A stretch of 11,642 nt of DNA, from assembly GCA_041583135.1 (NCBI GenBank), contig JBFHGJ010000147.1, forward strand, positions 1 through 11,642. The letters run 5' to 3'. This stretch comes from JABSOG01 sp041583135. GTDB taxonomy: Bacteria; Pseudomonadota; Gammaproteobacteria; Enterobacterales; Alteromonadaceae. Below are positions 6,958 through 11,642 of the stretch, one piece after another. Made by a program: the position numbers and the translations under genes. Position 1 is the stretch's first letter. Each line of letters opens with the position of its first letter. The notes under the pieces are model-generated. The model was given only the letters and a program-made list of their open reading frames with translations. It did no database searches and was not told the origin of the DNA.

Positions 6958-9630
6958 CTACCGCTCCAAATAAAACTCAATACCGGAAACAATATCGTTT
7001 TCCTGTGAAAGCTCAACGGTAATGGGCTCTACAGTGAGGTAGTGCAGCTCATTGAGCTGCGCAGCGCTGACTCTGACCGAGTAATTGCCAAAGCGCACCT
7101 TTTCAAATAGATAAAATCCGTCAAAACCACTTTTGACTGTCTGTATCACCTCCCCCTTTGACGACACCAACTCTAGCACCACACCGGAAACCGGCTTAGT
7201 TTGGCCTGAGTGCATCACAAAACCTTCAATTTCACCGTTTAATGCCGCCGCAAAATCGAGTTGTAATGGCTTACCCTGACGCGAAATTACCGCTCTTTCT
7301 GGCACCTCAACATCCCAATAGTAATCCTCATGTACACCGGGCGAGACTTTAACTACCGTGAGCCGTTCGGCATTGACAGGCAAAGTCACCATGCCGCTGC
7401 TGTCGGTCACCGCCTCACTGGCACTGCCATCGATTGAAAAGTGAACTTGCGGTAAGGGCGTATCGCCCTCATCAAAAACGTGATTATTGTTGCCATCGAG
7501 AAACACCCGAGCATTAACTTTGGCCGTTTGCACTTGGTTTTTATCGCGAAAGCTAAAATCATCCAAAGCAAAAGCCGCCGTTAACGCCACATCGTAATGG
7601 CCACCACTTTGATAACGGGCCGACAAATCGAGGTCAAATCCGTCAAAAGATCTGACCAATCGCAAACCCAGCCTTGAGGTTTGCTGGTTATCGAGCAAGC
7701 GGTCAAACTCAGCCGAACACCTATAGTCGTCAAACAGTTGAGTTTCAGCCGTTAACGACACACTGTCAATTGAGCTACCGCCACTAATACCATATTCCAC
7801 TTTGCCACGAAAACGCACATCAAAAACCTCGGGCAGGTTAAAGTTGATAAATCCGTCCCAAAGGTGGTTCTTGTAGTTGAGTTCATTGGTCACGCTCAAC
7901 GCACCTTTAGCTAGCGATTGCTTAAATGTTAGCTGACGTGCACTTTTGCCTTGATGAAAATCCTCGTGCTTGGCCTTAATGCCAATGCTTAAATGAGAGA
8001 AATATTGACTGGAAAAGCTATGGTGTAAGTTAAATAGGGCTTGGCGTTTTAGCGGTGTTTGCTCTCTGCGACGATATTCACTAACAAAACCTTGTGAAAA
8101 TTGGCCAAGGCTTGCGTTGATGTTCAAACGGCCAAATTGGGAGCTGGCAAACAGCTCAAAAGCACTACTTTGATTGTTCAAATAACGAATATACTGCTGG
8201 CGAACATAGGTATTGCCGGTGGTAAAACGGTTGCCCAATGCCACATAGCGACTGAGCGTTGTTTCTTTAGGCAGCGGCAACGCCACATATGCTGCCGATA
8301 ACGACATCGAATCGGTTAGGCCAAATTCACTTTGCACCACCATTCGCTTGTGACGCGTCTCTTGTGACGTGGGCTGTTCAATACCTAAGTCAATTAATCG
8401 CTGATGATCTGAGTGCAGTGATGCACGCCAATTAAATTGCCCCTCAGGCATCAAATCAGGGTGCATATAATAGCGCTCATGCCTTTCTTGTTTTTCACCC
8501 CTTGGGCCATAAAACACCAGCTTAATATCATTAATCCCAGACAACAGCGGCACATCAACAAACTCATAGGTGCCGTCGCTCGCCACTTTAGCTGCGTCAA
8601 TCAGCGCCTTATTGCGATAAAGCTCAATATCCCAACCCGGTTGAGAGTCGCCATTTATCGTCACCGCGTTGGATTGGCTGCGATAGCCCAAATCAAAATT
8701 CGACACACTAATGCCTCGGCCCAAAACGCCGTAGGCAATCAAAGGCACATCAAAGCTATAGCTGTCACCCAATTGATAAGAAGATAAACCCAAGCCTGAG
8801 ATTGATTTAGTTTCATCCTCACGGCCCATGGTCAAGCGCACATCGTCAAGACCATTTTGCTCATTCCCTTTGAAATACCATTTGGTACTTTGATACAGCA
8901 GGTCGTGATAAACAGTACCGTTATACCGGTAAAAATGACCTTTTTCTCCTACCTTATGGTAGTTGTAACCTAGATAGCCATTGAGCTGCACGTTTGGTGT
9001 AGACACCCAATCATAATCAGAGCGATACAATGGCAAATTAGACTTATGCGCGGCGGCCAAGCGATTGCGCTCAAGCCAACCGTTGAGTTTTTTCCTTTGT
9101 GCTTCCCTTGCCCATTTGCGCTGAAACGGCAAAACCTCCTTGGCACTGAGATTTAACGACTGTTGATTCGACAGGTAGTCAAAGCTGAGATTAAACCATT
9201 GCGCCAACAGTTCAATATCAATATACAGCTCATCACCGTACCACTGAAATTGCTGCGGATTGAGCTCATATTGTTGACCAGCAACAACCGCTTTGCCGGC
9301 GCGCAGATCGAATTGAAAACGGCGACGCTCAGAGATAAACCAGCCCTCGGCCAGCCCCTTTTCGGCGTCAACACTAATGGCAAATTCCACCGCATTGACA
9401 AATTCGGTGAACGACAAAGCAATAGAGGTATGAACAGTCTCATCAGCGCCGCTGAACATATTGGGATAGGCGATGATATTTTCCGCCAGTAGAATTCGGC
9501 TACCCATGGTGAACTTTAAGATCAGCATATCATCAGGGTAAATGTCCAGTGGCTTAACGCTCGCGGCACTAGCATTAAAACCAATACTACTGGCCAATAT
9601 CACCGAACAACATGACAGAGAAAAACGCAT
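6958..9630 (-). CDS. Atypical outer-membrane usher of a chaperone-usher-like pilus
   Basis: An 890-residue secreted protein, the size of a pilus usher, which in known systems forms the outer-membrane pore and assembles subunits delivered by the chaperone. Residues 1-22 are a signal peptide. The N-terminal domain (about 28-165) does not resemble the FimD/PapC start; its part GKAVVAGQQYELNPQQ onward is reminiscent of copper-amine-oxidase-N-like folds. Residues 210-700 are rich in alternating aromatic beta strands, as in a barrel. A small beta domain at 321-388, with GWDIELYRNKALID and DGTYEFVDVPLLSGINDIK, matches the usher plug pattern. Two C-terminal Ig-like domains follow: an SdrD-B-like one (704-795, with the acidic loop LDGNNNHVFDEGD) and a carboxypeptidase-regulatory/CnaB-like one (797-888). 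It starts 1 base after the minor pilin stop, so translation is probably coupled. It is last in the operon. Confidence 0.82.
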   Translation of the reverse strand: MRFSLSCCSVILASSIGFNASAASVKPLDIYPDDMLILKFTMGSRILLAENIIAYPNMFSGADETVHTSIALSFTEFVNAVEFAISVDAEKGLAEGWFISERRRFQFDLRAGKAVVAGQQYELNPQQFQWYGDELYIDIELLAQWFNLSFDYLSNQQSLNLSAKEVLPFQRKWAREAQRKKLNGWLERNRLAAAHKSNLPLYRSDYDWVSTPNVQLNGYLGYNYHKVGEKGHFYRYNGTVYHDLLYQSTKWYFKGNEQNGLDDVRLTMGREDETKSISGLGLSSYQLGDSYSFDVPLIAYGVLGRGISVSNFDLGYRSQSNAVTINGDSQPGWDIELYRNKALIDAAKVASDGTYEFVDVPLLSGINDIKLVFYGPRGEKQERHERYYMHPDLMPEGQFNWRASLHSDHQRLIDLGIEQPTSQETRHKRMVVQSEFGLTDSMSLSAAYVALPLPKETTLSRYVALGNRFTTGNTYVRQQYIRYLNNQSSAFELFASSQFGRLNINASLGQFSQGFVSEYRRREQTPLKRQALFNLHHSFSSQYFSHLSIGIKAKHEDFHQGKSARQLTFKQSLAKGALSVTNELNYKNHLWDGFINFNLPEVFDVRFRGKVEYGISGGSSIDSVSLTAETQLFDDYRCSAEFDRLLDNQQTSRLGLRLVRSFDGFDLDLSARYQSGGHYDVALTAAFALDDFSFRDKNQVQTAKVNARVFLDGNNNHVFDEGDTPLPQVHFSIDGSASEAVTDSSGMVTLPVNAERLTVVKVSPGVHEDYYWDVEVPERAVISRQGKPLQLDFAAALNGEIEGFVMHSGQTKPVSGVVLELVSSKGEVIQTVKSGFDGFYLFEKVRFGNYSVRVSAAQLNELHYLTVEPITVELSQENDIVSGIEFYLER

Positions 9631-9631
9631 A

Positions 9632-10102
9632 CTACTGGTAATCGACGGTGATCACAAAATCGCCACTGTAGTCGCCTGCTTGAGCATTGGCATCGACATT
9701 TAACGTACCACCAATAAACACATCCGTGATCACCCCAGAGCGCCCAAGGTTACGCACTGGCTCATTGATGGTCAGATCCAATTCGAGGGTTTTACCCTGT
9801 GCCGAAACCAACTGAGTACGAGGTTGTAGATCCAAATACACCAGGGTATCTTTTTGTCCTTTAATTTTCACGCGGCAAGATTTACGCGCCCCACCAGATA
9901 CAGCAAAAACACCTCCTGTGGTAGTGACCAAAGGAGGTTGACTGGGCGACAAGCTAATGCTGCCATCGACGGGCGCCGCTTTAATCGTGCCAAAATCCAA
10001 GGCTTTAAGCACTTGAATTTCGACCTCTTTAGATGCAGCAAAGCTGATAGGCACAACCACACAAAGGGTGATGCCTATCAGCCATAAAATGCGTTTTTTC
10101 AT
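9632..10102 (-). CDS. Minor pilin, DUF4402-like, possible tip or cap subunit
   Basis: A 156-residue secreted protein with a signal peptide (1-22, ending FA). It is homologous by eye to the major pilin of this operon: ALDFGTIKAAPVDGSISLSP aligns with VLNFGNVKVGATGGTVTLTN, IKGQKD with IKGEKD, FIGGTLNV with QIGGTLTI, and the C-terminus GDYSGDFVITVDYQ with GTYTATVNYQ. Such subunits complete their Ig fold with a strand from the chaperone and then from the next subunit. Only about 12 residues lie between signal cleavage and the LDFG motif, against about 24 in the major pilin, so a donor-strand extension may be missing. One cysteine, in ARKSCRVKI, is present in the mature part, so no intrachain disulfide is possible. 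It begins 5 bases after the chaperone stop with no clear ribosome site, which points to coupled translation. Role as tip is inference. Confidence 0.8.
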   Translation of the reverse strand: MKKRILWLIGITLCVVVPISFAASKEVEIQVLKALDFGTIKAAPVDGSISLSPSQPPLVTTTGGVFAVSGGARKSCRVKIKGQKDTLVYLDLQPRTQLVSAQGKTLELDLTINEPVRNLGRSGVITDVFIGGTLNVDANAQAGDYSGDFVITVDYQ

Positions 10103-10107
10103 TGTGG

Positions 10108-10926
10108 TTAAAGCTTGATCACCTGCTCAGATAATATCGGCATTTTGCCGGCCGACTTCACTTCGAGGTTACTGTAGGTAATGTGCAACTCACCTTCGCC
10201 CAAATTTTTGATCTGCTCACTCAATGGCACCGTCACCTTACGCCAATCGAGCGGAGGCAACACAGAAACGCCTTTGACAACACCCAAAGTCACTTCTTGA
10301 CCAGCGCCTTGCGGTTTAAAATCAACCTTAATCTCGCCATAAACCGACGCCTGACCTTCTCGGTGCAGCTCAAGATTGACCACATTGCCGCCTATAGTCG
10401 GCTTTTTAATGCTCACCGCTTGGCTTAACTTGCCTTGACGCACAATAATGGGAATGGAGATCCCCAACAAAGGCCGCATTCTAAAGGCAAAACCCTGTGG
10501 CGCGTCATTTTTTGGCACGCCAAATTGGTCATCATCGCTCGGAATTTCACTGAAAGTCAGATGTGAGCGATACTCACCATCGACAAAATTTTTGGGTTTA
10601 CGAACCAACAGTCTGACCGTTTGAGATTGCCCCGGCTCTAAAGTGACTTGGCGTGGAGAAAAACGCACGGCGTCGCTGGCAAATAGCGAGTCATCAGAAT
10701 TAACCGCCGTTTCATAGCCACCTGCGGTGTTCATCTTTAATTGTTTAAAGCCAATACGATATTTTTTGGTTTTGTTGCCGGTATTGATCAGCAACAGCTC
10801 CTGAGCGCGTTCGCGGCCTTCAAAGATAACCCTTTTAGGTGAAACAGACAGTTGCGCCCAAGCGCTTTGGCTGGTTAGAGCAAGAAGAAATACCAGCTTG
10901 ATAAATGATTTCGAGATAAAAGACAT
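10108..10926 (-). CDS. Periplasmic pilus chaperone (PapD-like)
   Basis: Pilus chaperones bind subunits in the periplasm, lend a beta strand to their incomplete Ig fold and hand them to the usher. The 272-residue protein has a signal peptide ending SAWA (residues 1-24). The N-terminal Ig-like domain includes LSVSPKRVIFEGRERAQELLLIN, VRFSPRQVTLEPGQSQTVRLLV and GEYRSHLTF, the last being typical of non-FimC-type fimbrial chaperones. The region FAFRMRPLLGISIPIIVRQG leads into the second domain. An in-frame TTG at 10941 would add five residues; the ATG at 10926 is preferred because it is the stronger codon and gives a tidy signal peptide, although neither has a good ribosome site. It follows the major pilin gene after a 103-base gap containing a stem-loop and is followed closely by the minor pilin gene. 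Confidence 0.9.
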   Translation of the reverse strand: MSFISKSFIKLVFLLALTSQSAWAQLSVSPKRVIFEGRERAQELLLINTGNKTKKYRIGFKQLKMNTAGGYETAVNSDDSLFASDAVRFSPRQVTLEPGQSQTVRLLVRKPKNFVDGEYRSHLTFSEIPSDDDQFGVPKNDAPQGFAFRMRPLLGISIPIIVRQGKLSQAVSIKKPTIGGNVVNLELHREGQASVYGEIKVDFKPQGAGQEVTLGVVKGVSVLPPLDWRKVTVPLSEQIKNLGEGELHITYSNLEVKSAGKMPILSEQVIKL

Positions 10927-10961
10927 GATACTGAAACTCAAGACATGGAAAACACAAGACT

Positions 10962-11001
10962 AAAAGTGGCTCCATCGTCCTTGGATACAATGTAGAGCCA
11001 C
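10962..11001 (-). terminator. Stem-loop between major pilin and chaperone genes, probable partial terminator
   Basis: In the transcribed (minus) direction GTGGCTC pairs perfectly with GAGCCAC (arms 10995-11001 and 10966-10972). CAT/ATG and GT/AC can extend the stem inward around a loop containing ATCCAAGG. TTTTAG follows. The short T tract suggests incomplete termination or a 3' end protecting the pilin mRNA. In known chaperone-usher operons a hairpin after the major pilin gene keeps pilin mRNA far more abundant than chaperone and usher mRNA; the same role is inferred here. Confidence 0.65.
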
Positions 11002-11029
11002 CATACAGCTAATCAGCTTTTTTTAATGC

Positions 11030-11557
11030 TTATTGGTAGTTTACGGTCGCGGTGTAAGTACCTTCGTAAACATCAGCAGGTTGGTTACCAGGAATAGTCA
11101 AAGTACCACCGATTTGGTAGTAGTTCCAAGCACCAGCAGCAGCTGCCAAAGTCATAGTGCTGCCTTGACCATTCGTGGTCACGGTCAATGCCGCTGCACC
11201 TGCAACGTTTTGCGCTGCCAAAGTAAAGCTAGAGTCAACAGTTACAGTTACGGTGTAGTCTTTTTCACCTTTGATACCCAGCTTACCTTCAGTACCACCA
11301 GCGGCAACAACTACATCACCAGTTACACTTGAAACTGAAGAACCGTCGTTAGTCAAAGTAACGGTACCACCGGTAGCGCCAACTTTAACGTTGCCGAAGT
11401 TCAAAACCTCAGTGAACTCTGTGCTGATGTCGATAGGTGCGATAGTCACTTTACCACCCATTGACTGAGTTGCGGCCAAAGCTACTTGAGAACCAACAGC
11501 AAATGCTGCACCAACAGCCAAAGCCAAAGTACGACGTACAAGCTTAGATTGAATCAT
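11030..11557 (-). CDS. Major pilin subunit, DUF4402 type
   Basis: A 175-residue secreted protein with a clear signal peptide: basic start MIQSKLVRR, a hydrophobic alanine-rich core and cleavage near VALA|A (28/29). The mature part is small-residue and Thr/Val/Gly-rich, with no cysteine, and has the DUF4402 hallmarks LNFGNVKV (52-59), GGTVTL, the IGGTLTI strand and the C-terminal YEGTYTATVNYQ. About 24 residues precede LNFG (ATQSMGGKVTIAPIDISTEF and onward), enough for a donor strand that would complete the next subunit. Its repetitive codon choice (GCA/GCT, GTT, GGT/GGC, AAA) looks like that of a strongly expressed gene. AGGA lies about 12 bases before the ATG, a little far. It is first in the operon, ahead of a stem-loop and the chaperone gene, the usual place of the main shaft subunit. 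Confidence 0.87.
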   Translation of the reverse strand: MIQSKLVRRTLALAVGAAFAVGSQVALAATQSMGGKVTIAPIDISTEFTEVLNFGNVKVGATGGTVTLTNDGSSVSSVTGDVVVAAGGTEGKLGIKGEKDYTVTVTVDSSFTLAAQNVAGAAALTVTTNGQGSTMTLAAAAGAWNYYQIGGTLTIPGNQPADVYEGTYTATVNYQ

Positions 11558-11581
11558 AATTTAACGTTTTCCTATTTTTCC

Positions 11582-11609
11582 AAGATACCGATCAGATAAG
11601 TTCTATCAA
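11582..11609 (-). promoter_or_regulatory. Predicted sigma-70 promoter of the pilus operon
   Basis: On the minus strand TTGATA (11604-11609, one mismatch to TTGACA) is followed after 16 bases by TATCTT (11582-11587, four of six matches to TATAAT). Transcription would begin about 10-20 bases before the AGGA ribosome site of the major pilin. The assignment is by eye. The -35 box lies within an inverted repeat that could be an operator. Confidence 0.5.
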
Positions 11610-11614
11610 CTTAT
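11596..11614. promoter_or_regulatory. Inverted repeat over the pilin -35 box, possible operator
   Basis: ATAAGTT (11596-11602) and AACTTAT (11608-11614) form a perfect 7-bp inverted repeat around the 5-base centre CTATC. Its overlap with the predicted -35 element suggests binding of a dimeric regulator that would block or recruit polymerase. It is followed leftward by the spacer and -10 box. No regulator gene is adjacent on the pilin side within the window; the FHA/winged-helix protein is one candidate, but there is no direct evidence. Confidence 0.4.
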
Positions 11615-11642
11615 ATATCGGCGTAGTTTTGTTTATGTGCCC

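Noticed and set aside
8437..8787. Open frame of 116 codons on the plus strand inside the usher gene
   Set aside because: It is opposite a long, clearly coding frame, and its translation has no domain, signal or credible ribosome site.
10836..10977. Small reading frame starting at an ATG in the pilin-chaperone stem-loop, with AAGGA just before it
   Set aside because: The ribosome site is only 2 bases from the ATG, it overlaps the chaperone in another frame, and its translation has no recognisable features.

Overview
The window looks like the chromosome of a marine-type gammaproteobacterium, probably of the order Alteromonadales (Shewanella or Pseudoalteromonas relatives). This is inferred from gene style: a secreted PhoA-type alkaline phosphatase, a minimal exported ATP-dependent DNA ligase of the LigE type, a large TPR-bearing Ser/Thr kinase, and moderate GC. 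No rRNA, tRNA, CRISPR array, insertion sequence or phage gene was seen.

Left part (1-1972): the 5' portion of an alkaline phosphatase gene runs off the left edge on the minus strand. A gene-free stretch of about 280 bases follows, holding a small imperfect hairpin and a three-armed terminator-like repeat. Next is the minus-strand exported DNA ligase gene. Both proteins act outside the cytoplasm, one on phosphate esters and one probably on nicked DNA.

Middle part (1973-6933): a candidate phospho-signalling module. A 1080-residue receptor-like Ser/Thr kinase (plus strand) has a cytoplasmic kinase domain, one membrane segment and about 730 residues of TPR-rich, predicted periplasmic sequence. 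It converges on and overlaps a 112-residue cupredoxin-like protein (minus strand) without a signal peptide. That small gene is divergent from a plus-strand gene encoding an FHA domain joined to a predicted winged-helix-like C-terminal region. The simplest model is that the kinase makes phosphothreonine marks read by the FHA protein, but nothing in the sequence proves this. The FHA gene's upstream region contains an unusual cluster of CATTACA repeats.

Right part (6934-11642): a compact minus-strand chaperone-usher-like pilus operon in the order major pilin, periplasmic chaperone, minor pilin, usher. The pilins are of the DUF4402 type, and the usher has an unusual N-terminal domain and SdrD-B/CnaB-like C-terminal domains. 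The last three genes are packed with 5-nt and 1-nt gaps. A stem-loop between major pilin and chaperone probably sets the pilin excess. A plausible sigma-70 promoter with a 7-bp inverted repeat over its -35 box precedes the pilin gene. No separate tip adhesin is present; the minor pilin, which lacks an N-terminal extension, may cap the tip. This pilus locus and the neighbouring kinase/FHA module are the most interesting parts of the window.
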